The notes: generated from the letters alone by a model not told the origin. A stretch of 64,000 nt of DNA from DATEAV01 sp964575425 (GCA_964575425.1 CAZNRD010000013.1:1-64000); one strand, 5' to 3'. Positions 16,118 to 25,208 are shown, counted from the stretch's first letter. Numbers and translations: made by a program.

Positions 16118-16578
16118 TTGGCCAAGCCGAAGGTTGGCGACGTGGCCCGGACTTCGAACTCGACTCCGACAGCGGCCAGAAGGTCCGCCTGCGCGACTTT
16201 CGCGGCAAGCGGGTGGTGCTGTACTTCTACCCCCGTGCCGACACGCCCGGTTGCACCACTGAGGCCTGCGGCTTTCGCGATGACTTCTCGGAGTACCAGC
16301 GGCGAGGCGCGGTCATCCTGGGCGTCAGCCCCGACGCCGCCCGTTCCCAGGAACGCTTCAAGGCCAAGTTCGATCTGCCCTTCCCACTGCTGGCCGACCC
16401 CGACCGCGCCGTGTGCCAGGCCTACGGTGTGTGGGGCAAGAAGAAGGTCATGGGGAAAGAGACCATGGGCGTTCGCCGGACGACCTTCCTGATCGACGGA
16501 GAGGGCAGGATCAGCCGCATCTTCGAGGACGTTCGCCCAAAGGGGCACAGCGGCGAAGTCCTGGCCGCGCTCGGGTAG
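16118..16578 (+). pseudogene. bcp: Peroxiredoxin of the BCP/PrxQ type, frameshifted near its start
   Basis: Thiol peroxidase reducing peroxides, with DTPGCTTEACGFRD holding the peroxidatic and nearby Cys. A near-ideal AGGAGGTGA (16106-16114) precedes a TTG at 16118 whose frame reads MAKPKVGDVA and then loses similarity. The rest, from PDFELDSDSGQK onward, is in another frame. One missing C in the CCC run at 16146-16148 explains everything: restoring it gives the usual VGDVAPDFEL start. This is either a true frameshift or a homopolymer error. A downstream frame beginning at a GTG inside the Shine-Dalgarno is open but does not look natural. Confidence 0.8.
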
Positions 16579-16580
16579 AG

Positions 16581-17396
16581 ATGCAACGCGAACTTCCCCA
16601 GCCAGATGCCGAGCACATGAGCGTGCTCACCGCCCTGGTCCTTCTGACCTATGCGCTGCTGCGCGTTGTGGTGCTGCCGCCTCTCTCGGCGGAGATCGCC
16701 CTGCTCGGCCTGGTCATACGGCTCAGTGCCGACACCAGCCTGATCTTGCTCACCCTGGCCGCGGCCCTCACCGCCGCCGGCGCCGACTGGCTGATACGGA
16801 GCCACCCCTGGTGGAAGCCCGGGCAATCGACGGCAGCGCACCTGGTGATCCCGGCCCTGGCAGCAGTCGCCATCGGAGCCATCTTGATTCGCGTGCCTGA
16901 GGGACCGTTGTGGTGGCTGGGCCTTGTCCTGGGCGCGGCACTCCTCCTCGCCCTGCTGGCGACGGAATTCATCGTTTCCGATCCCGACGATCCCCGATAC
17001 GACGGGGCTTCCGTCGGCCTGACAGCGCTGGCCTACCTGCTGCTGGTGGCAGCGCTTTTCGCCGTTCGCGCCAGCGGTCTGCGAGCGACCTTCTCCGTAC
17101 CCCTTGTCTTCATGGCCTGCACGTCCGTCACGTGGCGGCTGCTCAGCCTTCAGCAGCCGCGAACGTCCGTGGTCGTCCATGCCGCCGTGATCGGGATGCT
17201 GGCCGCGCAGACGGCATGGGCCATCCACTACTGGCCACTGCCACCCTTGCGCGCTGCGCTGCTTCTTGGTCTTGGTGTCTACCTGGCAGCGGGACTGGGC
17301 CTGGCTCACCTGCGGCGCGAGACACACCTGGCCACCGGGCTGGAATTCCTCGCCCTCGGAGCCATCGGGCTGGTTGCGATCTTGCTCTTCACCTAA
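16581..17396 (+). CDS. Polytopic membrane protein of unknown function
   Basis: 271-residue protein with roughly eight hydrophobic helices spread along its length and short loops; residues 1-15 are polar. I recognise no catalytic or transport motif. The gene begins 2 nt after the peroxiredoxin stop and is probably co-transcribed with it. Its 3' end overlaps the convergent plsY-like gene by 4 nt. Confidence 0.65.
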   Translation: MQRELPQPDAEHMSVLTALVLLTYALLRVVVLPPLSAEIALLGLVIRLSADTSLILLTLAAALTAAGADWLIRSHPWWKPGQSTAAHLVIPALAAVAIGAILIRVPEGPLWWLGLVLGAALLLALLATEFIVSDPDDPRYDGASVGLTALAYLLLVAALFAVRASGLRATFSVPLVFMACTSVTWRLLSLQQPRTSVVVHAAVIGMLAAQTAWAIHYWPLPPLRAALLLGLGVYLAAGLGLAHLRRETHLATGLEFLALGAIGLVAILLFT

Positions 17397-18094
17397 CGGA
17401 CTTCGGTGTCGCCCGCGCCACGGCGCTCTTTCTCCGCGCGCGCCTTGCGCCAGGCTCGCAGCCCCACGACGCGCTCCTCCCCGGCGATCAATCGGCGGAT
17501 GTTCGGGCGCAGAGCGACGACAAGCAGCGCTGAGGCAACAGCGCCGAAGCCGGCGTACTCCCAGGGCCCAAGCCCGGCAAGAGCCCGGCCGGAGAAGGTG
17601 AGCACCACCAGCAGGCCGACGCTGAGCGTGGCCAGCGATGCGTAGCCGACCACGGAAAGGATGATGAGGGCTGCCGGGATGATCCACAGCACGCTCGGCG
17701 CCCACAGACCGAGGGCGGCGCCCACGGTCGGCGCACCCCCCGCACCGCCCCCCAGGCGCAAGCGCCCTCCCACCCGCTCCAGGAGGAACACCGAGTAGTT
17801 GTGACCGACGACGGCCAGAGCGCCGGCAGCAGCCTCCAACCACGGGACGCCGGCCGTCAGCCACCGAGCCAGCCACACAGCGGCCGCCCCTTTCAGCACA
17901 TCACCGATTCCGGTGCCCACCCCAGCCCAGAGGCCTGCGCTGCGCGCCACATTCGTGCCGCCGGTCCTCCCGCTGTACAGGCGCCGCACATCGACCCCTT
18001 TCACTACTCGCCCGATCAGCAGCCCCGTGGGAACCGACCCCACGAGGTAGGCCCCCACAACAGAAAGCACGGCCCGCCACAGGCCAGGGTCCAC
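17393..18094 (-). CDS. plsY: PlsY-family glycerol-3-phosphate acyltransferase
   Basis: 233-residue membrane enzyme that transfers an acyl group from acyl phosphate to glycerol-3-phosphate, the first step of phospholipid synthesis. Conserved PlsY segments are SVPTGLLIGR, SGRTGGTNVAR and GHNYSVFL, with about six hydrophobic helices. The basic C-terminal tail of about 30 residues is longer than usual. GGAGGAP stands where PlsY normally has a glycine-rich KGGKG-type loop, so a divergent paralogue is possible. Confidence 0.8.
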   Translation of the reverse strand: MDPGLWRAVLSVVGAYLVGSVPTGLLIGRVVKGVDVRRLYSGRTGGTNVARSAGLWAGVGTGIGDVLKGAAAVWLARWLTAGVPWLEAAAGALAVVGHNYSVFLLERVGGRLRLGGGAGGAPTVGAALGLWAPSVLWIIPAALIILSVVGYASLATLSVGLLVVLTFSGRALAGLGPWEYAGFGAVASALLVVALRPNIRRLIAGEERVVGLRAWRKARAEKERRGAGDTEVR

Positions 18095-18139
18095 GTCAGT
18101 CCGCCTCCAACTCTCGTCCCTCGCAGCGTCTAAACCCTG

Positions 18140-18565
18140 TCAGGGCCCTGAGGTTTCTTTCTCGACAAGCAGATCGACCGGGCGCACATCCTCACCCTGC
18201 AATTCATAGGCCCCCACCTCCCAGCCGCCTTTCCCCGGCCACCAGATCAGGTGCAGCGCCTCCGGGTAGGCAGCCTCCGCCAGGTCGATGGCCGAAGGAC
18301 CGGCCGGCCCGCGCGGATGAGAGTGGTAGATCGCCACCATTTCGAGCCCTTCACCCTCGATGGCCTGCATCGCTTCAAGTTGGGCCCTCGGCTCCATGCG
18401 GAAGCGGAAGGGGGATTGCAGAACGTTCGGCACCGGGAGAACGCGGCGGACCTCATCCCCCAGGCCTGCGAGCAGACCGCACGCCTCCTCCGGTAAGCAG
18501 CGAAGCACATGTTCGAGCATCGCCTGGGCGTGCTCAGAGCGAAGCCGCAACGATCGTGGCGCCAT
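18140..18565 (-). CDS. JAMM/MPN metalloprotease (Mov34/PAD-1 family)
   Basis: 141-residue stand-alone JAMM domain. The zinc site is complete: Glu27 in LPEEACGLL, His81 and His83 in YHSHPRGPAGPSAIDL, and Asp94. Bacterial relatives (Mec+-type) cleave C-terminal extensions from ubiquitin-like sulfur carriers, or act in cysteine or siderophore synthesis; no sulfur-carrier gene is adjacent. ATG at 18565 is preferred; an in-frame TTG lies 6 nt upstream. Confidence 0.85.
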   Translation of the reverse strand: MAPRSLRLRSEHAQAMLEHVLRCLPEEACGLLAGLGDEVRRVLPVPNVLQSPFRFRMEPRAQLEAMQAIEGEGLEMVAIYHSHPRGPAGPSAIDLAEAAYPEALHLIWWPGKGGWEVGAYELQGEDVRPVDLLVEKETSGP

Positions 18566-18576
18566 GGACAACGCGG

Positions 18577-18582
18577 ATTATA
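18577..18582 (-). promoter_or_regulatory. -10 element of the JAMM gene
   Basis: Perfect TATAAT on the minus strand, 11 nt from the ATG at 18565. With a start site about 7 nt downstream the mRNA would have almost no leader, and no Shine-Dalgarno sequence is visible. Confidence 0.5.
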
Positions 18583-18703
18583 CCGCCGCGGTCGGCCCGA
18601 ACTCGGAACGAGGCTGCGGCTTCTTCTTGCTTACGGTCGCGCCCCCGGGAGCGACGGCCCGGCCACTGTCCGTCGCCCCTCGCTGCCTTCGTGCTACCCA
18701 AGC

Positions 18704-18727
18704 AAAAAGGGAGCCAGCTGGCTCCCT
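18704..18727 (-). terminator. Intrinsic terminator after the ferredoxin gene
   Basis: A perfect 20-nt palindrome AGGGAGCCAG/CTGGCTCCCT (18708-18727) is followed on the minus strand by a run of T. It lies 22 nt past the ferredoxin stop. Confidence 0.85.
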
Positions 18728-18749
18728 CACTTCGCCCGGGGTCGGATTG

Positions 18750-19163
18750 TCAACCCTCGAGGGCCTTGTAGCCGGGGCCGCTCTTGAAATAGTCATAGTT
18801 CCTCTGGATGTCCGGCCGGAGGTCAACCACCTCGCCAGCCTTGAGCATGCGCGTGTGGTCGAGGTGGACCGGATCCCCGTGATGATTCGTGCCGTCGTAC
18901 GGCGTGTCGAAGCCCGGGGTGCCAGCCGGCATGCTGAGCCGCTGCCCTTCCTTGGCTGTCAGCGCCGAAGGTACTTCATCCTCGGGGAAGATGGCCTCGA
19001 ACGGGCACTCCGGAATGCAGGCCCCGCAGTCGATGCACGTGTCGGGATCGATGTAGTACCAGGGCCACTGGTCCACGGGTTTTCCGGGGACAATGCATTC
19101 CACTGGGCAGACCTCGACGCAGCCAGCGTCGCGCAGACACAGACTGGTGATGATGTGGGTCAT
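18750..19163 (-). CDS. Ferredoxin with two cluster motifs and a C-terminal extension
   Basis: 137-residue electron carrier. The first set is Cys9, Cys15, Cys19 and Cys23 (CLRDAGCVEVCPVEC); the second is C43-I-D-C-G-A-C-I-P-E-C53. The layout is that of seven-iron (3Fe-4S plus 4Fe-4S) ferredoxins, with the first loop two residues shorter than usual, so the type of the first cluster is uncertain. Residues 60-137 are an extra region not needed for cluster binding. It stands 55 nt downstream of superoxide dismutase and may share its transcript. Confidence 0.85.
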   Translation of the reverse strand: MTHIITSLCLRDAGCVEVCPVECIVPGKPVDQWPWYYIDPDTCIDCGACIPECPFEAIFPEDEVPSALTAKEGQRLSMPAGTPGFDTPYDGTNHHGDPVHLDHTRMLKAGEVVDLRPDIQRNYDYFKSGPGYKALEG

Positions 19164-19218
19164 GAGTTTCCTCCAGCAAGTGTCTCGGAGCCAGGCTGAT
19201 GCCGGCCGAGTCGAACAC

Positions 19219-19833
19219 CTAGCCCGTCCCCGACTCGAAGCGCCGGCTCACCTCGTCCCAATCGACGACGTTCCACCATGCGGCCACGAACTCCGCCCGC
19301 CGATTCTGGTAGTTAAGGTAGTACGCGTGCTCCCAGACGTCAATGGTCAGGAGCGGCTTGAGCCTCATCGAGAGCGGCGTATCCTGGTTGGCTGTCGAAA
19401 GCACCTCGAGCGCGCCCCCATCCTTGAGCACAAGCCACGCCCATCCACTTCCAAAGTGCGTGACAGCCGCCTTGGAGAACTGGTCCTTGAACGCGGCAAA
19501 CGAACCGAAGGATTTGTCAATTGCCTTGCCCAGGGCACCCCCGGGAAGCCCACCCTTTCCCGGCCCCATCACGCTCCAGAACAGGGCATGATTGGCGTGG
19601 CCCCCGCCGTGGTTGCGCACTGCAGTGCGGATCGGCTCTGGCACGGAGGCCAAGTCGGCCAGAACCTCATCGATGGGTTTGTCGCGAAGGTCAGGATACC
19701 CCTCGACCGCATTGTTGAGGTTGTTGACATAGGTGGCGTGATGTTTCGAGTGGTGGATCTCCATTGTGCGGGCGTCAATGTGGGGCTCGAGCGCGTCGTA
19801 GGGGTACCTGAGCTGAGGAAGAACGTGAGCCAT
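19219..19833 (-). CDS. sodA: Superoxide dismutase (Fe/Mn type)
   Basis: 204-residue enzyme converting superoxide to oxygen and hydrogen peroxide. Metal ligands are visible: His in HHSKHHATYV (two conserved His blocks), His in NHALFWSVM, and Asp and His in TIDVWEHAYYLNYQNRR. GGHANHALFW and AWLVL are typical family segments; metal choice (Fe or Mn) cannot be settled by eye. A strong promoter lies upstream. No signal peptide, so cytoplasmic. Confidence 0.95.
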   Translation of the reverse strand: MAHVLPQLRYPYDALEPHIDARTMEIHHSKHHATYVNNLNNAVEGYPDLRDKPIDEVLADLASVPEPIRTAVRNHGGGHANHALFWSVMGPGKGGLPGGALGKAIDKSFGSFAAFKDQFSKAAVTHFGSGWAWLVLKDGGALEVLSTANQDTPLSMRLKPLLTIDVWEHAYYLNYQNRRAEFVAAWWNVVDWDEVSRRFESGTG

Positions 19834-19916
19834 AACTGATCCGCCTCCTTTGCCGCCGCCGGGTTGACCGGCTGCTGCAATTCCGTTACCATCACCCTCT
19901 GCCTAGGACAAGAGCA

Positions 19917-19946
19917 ATTCTAGCCTGCGGCTCGGCCGTTTGTCAA
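19917..19946 (-). promoter_or_regulatory. Promoter of superoxide dismutase
   Basis: Minus-strand -35 TTGACA (19941-19946, perfect) and -10 TAGAAT (19917-19922) with an 18-nt spacer. The transcript would have a leader of about 75-80 nt before the ATG at 19833. Confidence 0.75.
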
Positions 19947-19979
19947 GTATTCCTATCCGAAATCCCCGCGGAGCGGGAG

Positions 19980-20951
19980 ATGCCTGGTCAACTCAAAGCC
20001 CCTGTCCCGCCCCTGCTGGTCATCGCCTTAGGCATCCTCGTGGTGTCGACGTCCTCGATCGCCATTCGCTTTGCGCAGGTCTATGCACCATCCCTTGTCA
20101 TCGCCGCCTGGCGCCTGGGCGTCGCCTCCCTCGTGCTCGCCCCGCTGCTCCTTCGGCGCGAGCGCCAGGCCCTGCGGGCGCTCACCCGCCTGCAGTTGAC
20201 CCTGGCTGTGGCCTCGGGCATCTTCCTCGCGCTGCACTTCATCACGTGGATCGCCTCCCTTGAGCACACCACGGTCGCTAGCTCGGTTGTCCTGGTGAGC
20301 ACCATGCCGCTTTTTCTGGCCGCCCTGTCCCCCCTCACCCTGCGCGAGCGCGTCACCCGTCCCGTCCTGGCAGGTCTGCTGCTCGCCATGCTCGGCAGCG
20401 TGGCCATCGGGATCAGCGACGTCTGCCGGTGGCAGGCGGGGCTCACATGCAGCGCTTTCCTCACGGATGGCAGCAACCCGCTCCTGGGAGACGTGTTGGC
20501 TATCGCCGGGGCGCTGGCTGGCGCCGGTTACTTCCTCATCGGTCGTCGCCTCCGCCCCAGCCTCTCGCTCCTGGCGTACATCGGCCTCACCTACGGCACC
20601 TCGGCTGTGGTGTTGCTCCTGCTCGTCCTGATCAGCCGCCAACCCCTTCTCGGCTACCCACCTCCGGCCTACCTCTGGTTCGTCTTCCTCGGCCTCGGCC
20701 CCCAACTCCTCGGCCATTCCTCGTTCAATTGGGCCTTGCGCTTTTTGCCGGCCGCATTTGTCGGCATCACCCTTCTCGGCGAGCCCGTCGGCTCCACCAT
20801 CCTCGCGGCCCTCGTGCTGCACGAACGACCTTCGGCCGCCAAGGCCGTCGCCATGGCTCTCACGCTCACTGGCATCTATCTCGCCTCGCGCGCCGCACCG
20901 GCGCCTTCCCCATCCGCACCGGCCAAAGCGCCGGAACGGACGGTGACCTAG
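19980..20951 (+). CDS. EamA/DMT-family transporter
   Basis: 323-residue membrane protein with ten predicted helices in two EamA repeats (about residues 12-145 and 165-305). GVASLVLAPLLLRRER in the first repeat and FLGLGPQLLGHSSFNWALRFLPA plus LLGEPVGSTILAALVLHERPS in the second are typical of RhaT/YedA-like exporters. Substrate unknown; relatives export metabolites or amino acids. A Pro/Ala-rich C-terminal tail follows the last helix. The small zinc-ribbon gene follows 9 nt later. Confidence 0.85.
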   Translation: MPGQLKAPVPPLLVIALGILVVSTSSIAIRFAQVYAPSLVIAAWRLGVASLVLAPLLLRRERQALRALTRLQLTLAVASGIFLALHFITWIASLEHTTVASSVVLVSTMPLFLAALSPLTLRERVTRPVLAGLLLAMLGSVAIGISDVCRWQAGLTCSAFLTDGSNPLLGDVLAIAGALAGAGYFLIGRRLRPSLSLLAYIGLTYGTSAVVLLLLVLISRQPLLGYPPPAYLWFVFLGLGPQLLGHSSFNWALRFLPAAFVGITLLGEPVGSTILAALVLHERPSAAKAVAMALTLTGIYLASRAAPAPSPSAPAKAPERTVT

Positions 20952-20960
20952 GAGATCTCC

Positions 20961-21185
20961 ATGCAGATGCGCTGCTACCGCTGCGGTTGGAGCTTTGCCC
21001 TTCCCAAGGACGAAATCACCTTCGCCCTGCGCGCCCTGCAGGAAAGCGGCGGCAACCACTACGATGCTCACTGCCCGCGCTGCAAGCATGCCAATCCCAT
21101 CTCCATGGAGCAGCTCCGCCGCGCCGCTCCCCGATCCCCAGCCCCAGAGAAACCGCCCACGCCAGAGGACGAAAGCCCTGAGTGA
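20961..21185 (+). CDS. Small zinc-ribbon protein
   Basis: 74-residue protein with Cys5-x2-Cys8 and Cys38-x2-Cys41 forming a likely zinc ribbon, then a Pro- and Glu-rich tail (55-74). Such proteins are common in Chloroflexota with no assigned role. It lies between the EamA transporter and the alpha-mannosidase, all on one strand. Confidence 0.7.
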   Translation: MQMRCYRCGWSFALPKDEITFALRALQESGGNHYDAHCPRCKHANPISMEQLRRAAPRSPAPEKPPTPEDESPE

Positions 21186-21224
21186 GGCCTTGCGCACTCC
21201 CCAGCCACATCCGCGAAAACGCCC

Positions 21225-24080
21225 ATGACCTCAATCCACATCGTCGCTCACACGCATTGGGACCGAGAGTGGTACCTCCCCTTCCAACCCTTCCGCCTCA
21301 AGCTTGTGCACTTGCTGGACCTCCTGCTCGACCTCCTCGAGCACGACCCTGACTTCACCCACTTCATGCTCGACGGGCAGACGATCCTCCTGGAAGACTA
21401 CCTTGAGATCCGGCCAGAGCAGGAAGCGCGCCTGATTCGTCTGGTCCGAAGGGGGCAGCTTCTCATCGGTCCGTGGTACATCCTCCCCGATGAGTTCCTT
21501 GTCAGCCCCGAAGCCCTTGTCCGCAATCTTCTGCGAGGCGCGGCGCTGTGTGCGCGCTTTGGCCGGCGCATGGACGTGGGCTATGTGCCCGACCCCTTCG
21601 GGCACGTCGGTCAGCTGCCGCAGGTGCTCCGGGGATTTGGCATCGAGACGGCCGCTTTCCGCCGGGGGCTGGACGATCATCCCTGCGAGCTGTGGTGGCA
21701 GGCGCCCGACGGCAGCCAGGTGCTGCTGGCCTACCTGCGCGACGGCTACGACAACGCCGCGCGCATGCCCACCTCACCCGAAACGTTTGCTCGTTTCGTC
21801 GCCGACCGCCGCGATTCCCTCCTGCCCCACAGCGCCGTCAGTCACCTGCTTCTGCTCAACGGCACCGACCACCAGGAGCCACAGCCTCATGTCCCCGGGC
21901 TGGTGGCCAGGACAAAGCTGCCAGGTGATACCCTGGCTCTCTCCACGCTCCCTCTCTACCTGGCCGCCGTTCGAGACGAAGTCCGTCAGCGCAAGATCGG
22001 GCTCCCGACAATCCGCGGCGAGGCCCGCAGTCCCAAGCGCCATCACCTTCTTCCCGGAGTCTTGTCCAGCCGGGTGTGGATCAAGCAGCGCAACCACGAA
22101 TGCGAGACTCTGCTCGAACGATGGGCCGAACCTTTCACGGCCTGGGCTGAGATCCTCGCCCCCAACACCAGCGACGAGAGCGTCTGGACCGGGCATCTGA
22201 CCACGCCTCGCCTGCGTCAGCCTTCGGCGCTCCTGCGGGAGGCGTGGCGCCTGCTGCTGCACTGTCAGCCTCACGACTCGATCTGCGGCTGCTCCGTCGA
22301 CCCCGCTCACGAAGAGATGCGCCCGCGCTACGACCAGGCCGAGCAGATCGCCGAAGAGATCACCCGCCAATCCCTGGCCGCCCTGGCCGACACGGTGGAC
22401 ACCTCCACCGCACCGCCTGCAGCCCGCCTGGCGCTCGTCACCTTCAATCCGGACCCCAATCCCCGAACGGACCGGGCAGTCGCGGCTCTGGCACTTCCCG
22501 CCGGCCTGGACGCTTTCGAGATCATCGATGCTCAGGGCCGCAACATTCCCTATCGGCTCCTGGAACGACGGGCACGCCCCCTCGCCGACCTCGAACTCGA
22601 CGCGAACGGACTGCTGGGAATGCGCGCCCTGGTCGAGAACGGCTTTGCCCTCGGGTTGGCGATCCAGGACATCGCGGTCGTCCGCAATTCGGACCACACG
22701 CTGATCGACGTCTCCCTGGCCGAAATCGGCGAGCCCAACCTGCCGGCCGTGGAAGAAGGGCTGGGACTGGCAGCCCAAACCCTGGAGCAATCCCCCGATG
22801 AACGTTTCCACCTCGTGGTGCACCTTGCCACTCAGGTCCGCTTGGAGACGCTCGTGCCGGACGTCCCCGGCCAGGGCGTGAAGACTTACTACCTCAAACC
22901 CTCAAGTGACCCGCAGCCGACGGCAATCGAGGACGATGGGCGCTCGATTCAGAACGAGCACCTGCGGGCCGAAGTCGGAGATGACGGCAGCGTGACCCTC
23001 ACAGACCGGCGCACAGGGGCCTCGTTTGAGGGATTGCTTCGCCTGCGCGACGTCGGCGATCGAGGCGACAGCTACACCTTCTGCCCCGTTCCCGACGACC
23101 GGCCGATCGAGGTCCCGGCCACTCCGCCGACCGTCCGGCGCCGCCGCGACGCGCTGGCCGAGGCAATCGAGATGCAGGCCATCTATGAAGTGCCGGCGTC
23201 CCTCACCCCCGACCGGGCAGCGCGCAGTCGGCAGATAGTCACCTTGCCGGTATCGATTCACGTGCAACTGCTGAGGGGAGTCCCGCGCCTGGACATCACC
23301 ATCCTCCTCGACAACCAGGCTCAGGATCACCGACTCCAGGTCCTCTTCCCGCTGCCGTTCCCGGTCGGATCGGCGCGGTACGATGGCGCCTTCGAAATCG
23401 TCGAGCGCCCGTCACGAGTTCCACCCGGCGGCGAAGACTGGATCGAGCAACCCGTGCCGGAAGTCCCAATGCGCAACTTCGTCCTCGCCGGCGATGGTGA
23501 GCGAGGTCTTGTGGTGGCGGCCCGCGGCCTGCGCGAGGCCAGCGTCTCGCCCGACGGAACCATTGCACTCACGCTGCTGCGCGCCTTCGGCTGGCTGTCG
23601 CGCGACGACCTCGCGACCCGCCGCGGCGGCGCAGGCCCTCAGCTCCCGACCCCGGGAGGCCAGGAACTGGGCCCGCACGTCTTCCAGCTCAGCCTCATCC
23701 CGTTCGCCCAGGACCCAGAGCCGGCGATCGATCAGGCCATGGCGTTCCAGACCTGGCTGCGCGCCGTCGGCACCGCTCTTCGCAGAGGGACTCTTCCGGC
23801 GGAGGGATCAATCCTTCGCTGGAAAGGCCAGGGTCTGCTCCTCTCTACTCTCAAGCTCGCCGAAGACGGGCAGGACCTGATCCTGCGCGCCGTCAACCGG
23901 ACATCTCTGCCGCAAGATCTGGTGGTCGAGACGCTGGCGCCCCTACGTGAGGCATGGTTGGCCCGGTTGGACGAGGTGCCGCTGGAACTCCTGGCAGTGG
24001 AGCCACCCGGGCGGCTTCGCCTGGTCGCGCGGCCGCATGAGATCGTCACCCTCCGCCTGCGTTTCGACAGGATTGCGTGA
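21225..24080 (+). CDS. Glycoside hydrolase family 38 alpha-mannosidase-like enzyme
   Basis: 951-residue GH38 protein. The N-terminal catalytic domain opens with HIVAHTHWDREWY (zinc-binding His and Asp) and contains GYVPDPFGHVGQLPQVL, where Asp acts as nucleophile in family members such as MngB. HCQPHDSICGCSVDPAH supplies further zinc ligands near residue 350. The middle helical and C-terminal beta-sandwich domains are full length. No signal peptide: probably a cytoplasmic enzyme acting on alpha-mannosides or mannosylglycerate-type substrates. Confidence 0.9.
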   Translation: MTSIHIVAHTHWDREWYLPFQPFRLKLVHLLDLLLDLLEHDPDFTHFMLDGQTILLEDYLEIRPEQEARLIRLVRRGQLLIGPWYILPDEFLVSPEALVRNLLRGAALCARFGRRMDVGYVPDPFGHVGQLPQVLRGFGIETAAFRRGLDDHPCELWWQAPDGSQVLLAYLRDGYDNAARMPTSPETFARFVADRRDSLLPHSAVSHLLLLNGTDHQEPQPHVPGLVARTKLPGDTLALSTLPLYLAAVRDEVRQRKIGLPTIRGEARSPKRHHLLPGVLSSRVWIKQRNHECETLLERWAEPFTAWAEILAPNTSDESVWTGHLTTPRLRQPSALLREAWRLLLHCQPHDSICGCSVDPAHEEMRPRYDQAEQIAEEITRQSLAALADTVDTSTAPPAARLALVTFNPDPNPRTDRAVAALALPAGLDAFEIIDAQGRNIPYRLLERRARPLADLELDANGLLGMRALVENGFALGLAIQDIAVVRNSDHTLIDVSLAEIGEPNLPAVEEGLGLAAQTLEQSPDERFHLVVHLATQVRLETLVPDVPGQGVKTYYLKPSSDPQPTAIEDDGRSIQNEHLRAEVGDDGSVTLTDRRTGASFEGLLRLRDVGDRGDSYTFCPVPDDRPIEVPATPPTVRRRRDALAEAIEMQAIYEVPASLTPDRAARSRQIVTLPVSIHVQLLRGVPRLDITILLDNQAQDHRLQVLFPLPFPVGSARYDGAFEIVERPSRVPPGGEDWIEQPVPEVPMRNFVLAGDGERGLVVAARGLREASVSPDGTIALTLLRAFGWLSRDDLATRRGGAGPQLPTPGGQELGPHVFQLSLIPFAQDPEPAIDQAMAFQTWLRAVGTALRRGTLPAEGSILRWKGQGLLLSTLKLAEDGQDLILRAVNRTSLPQDLVVETLAPLREAWLARLDEVPLELLAVEPPGRLRLVARPHEIVTLRLRFDRIA

Positions 24081-24114
24081 GAGCAGCCCGAGGGCGAGAC
24101 GAGACGGGCTTGCT

Positions 24115-24609
24115 TCAGTCCAACGTCAGACCTAGGCTCACGCCCCCCGCCAGGAGGGAGAGCGACGCCGTGCTGAGGAAGACGGCATCAAAGCCCGCCA
24201 GGTCCGCCTGATAGCCGCTCAGCCAGGTCCCCAGGGAACCTGCCGCAAAGGTGAATCCCAGCGCCAGGCCAGAGGCAGCGCCGAGACGCCCCGGCATCAG
24301 CCGCTGCGCGTACGCGATCAGGATGCTGTGCGAGGCTCCGGTGAGAGATGACAACATCAACCCCCTCCACAACACCCCCACCGCGGCAATGCGGCAGGGT
24401 CCGTATCGGTCGGAGAGCACTCCGAGAGCGGGCTGAGAGAGCGAGGCGGCGAAGGTGTAGACCATGCTGATCAGGCCGATCAGCGCGTTGGTCAGGCCCA
24501 GGGGCACGCTGAGGACAGCCAGCAGCACCGGCCGCTGCGCGTTGAGAAGGTCGACCGCCAGGTGCGACAGCGAGGCGGCCCGGAAGTGCCGGTCGAGGAG
24601 GAGGCTCAT
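24115..24609 (-). pseudogene. MFS transporter with a large internal deletion
   Basis: A 164-residue frame joining the first two helices of an MFS protein to the last few. Residues 1-75 include LSVPLGLTNALIGLIS and the loop SDRYGP, the MFS motif A position after helix 2. Residues 95-160 (YAQRLMPGRLGAASGLALGF) match the C-terminal half of the same family. A usual member has about 400 residues and 12 helices; here about 220 are missing without a stop or frameshift. It cannot form a normal carrier. Its ATG overlaps the nadD stop (ATGA). Confidence 0.6.
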
Positions 24610-25208
24610 CGGTAGAGGTGATACCGTTCGATGATCTCGGGAACGCCGGGAGGGACCAGGAAGCGGTATGGCCTCCCCTCCCGCACCCTGCGACGGATGT
24701 CGCTGGCAGAGATGCCAATCAGGGGAGCATCAAAGAGGCGGAGTCTGTCTTTGAGGCTAGGGAGCTGCGCCTCCAGCGCGTCGAGGTCCGTTTGGACGTC
24801 TGGTCTCCGCATGACAGCAAGCACGTCCACGGCCTGCAGCAGTGCCGCAGGCGTGTGCCAGGTGGGAAGGTCGCGAAGCGAGTCCGCGCCGATCAGGTAC
24901 GCCCAGTGGGCCCTGGGATGGCGCTGCCTCAGCCAGCGCATGGTATCCACCGCGTAGTGGGGCCCCGGTCGGTTGATGTCGGCGCGCGACAGTTCAAAGG
25001 CCGGATTCCCGGCTATGGCCGCCTGAACCATCTCCACGCGTCTCTCCACCGGGCTGATCGGCTCCTCGGGCTTGTGAGGCGGCTGTGCAGTGACCACCCA
25101 CAGCACGCGCTCCAGGTCGAGGGCCGCCTGAGCCTCGCTCGCCAGCACCAGATGACCGATGTGAGGCGGATCGAACGTGCCGCCAAAGACCCCGATCAGT
25201 CCTGCCAT
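24606..25208 (-). CDS. nadD: Nicotinate-nucleotide adenylyltransferase
   Basis: 200-residue NAD-synthesis enzyme making deamido-NAD from nicotinate mononucleotide and ATP. GVFGGTFDPPHIGHL holds the HxGH nucleotidyltransferase site, and ISASDIRRRVREGRP is the ISSTxxR equivalent. It overlaps the 3' end of obg by 13 nt, an obg-nadD order seen widely in Gram-positive and Chloroflexota genomes. Confidence 0.95.
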   Translation of the reverse strand: MAGLIGVFGGTFDPPHIGHLVLASEAQAALDLERVLWVVTAQPPHKPEEPISPVERRVEMVQAAIAGNPAFELSRADINRPGPHYAVDTMRWLRQRHPRAHWAYLIGADSLRDLPTWHTPAALLQAVDVLAVMRRPDVQTDLDALEAQLPSLKDRLRLFDAPLIGISASDIRRRVREGRPYRFLVPPGVPEIIERYHLYR

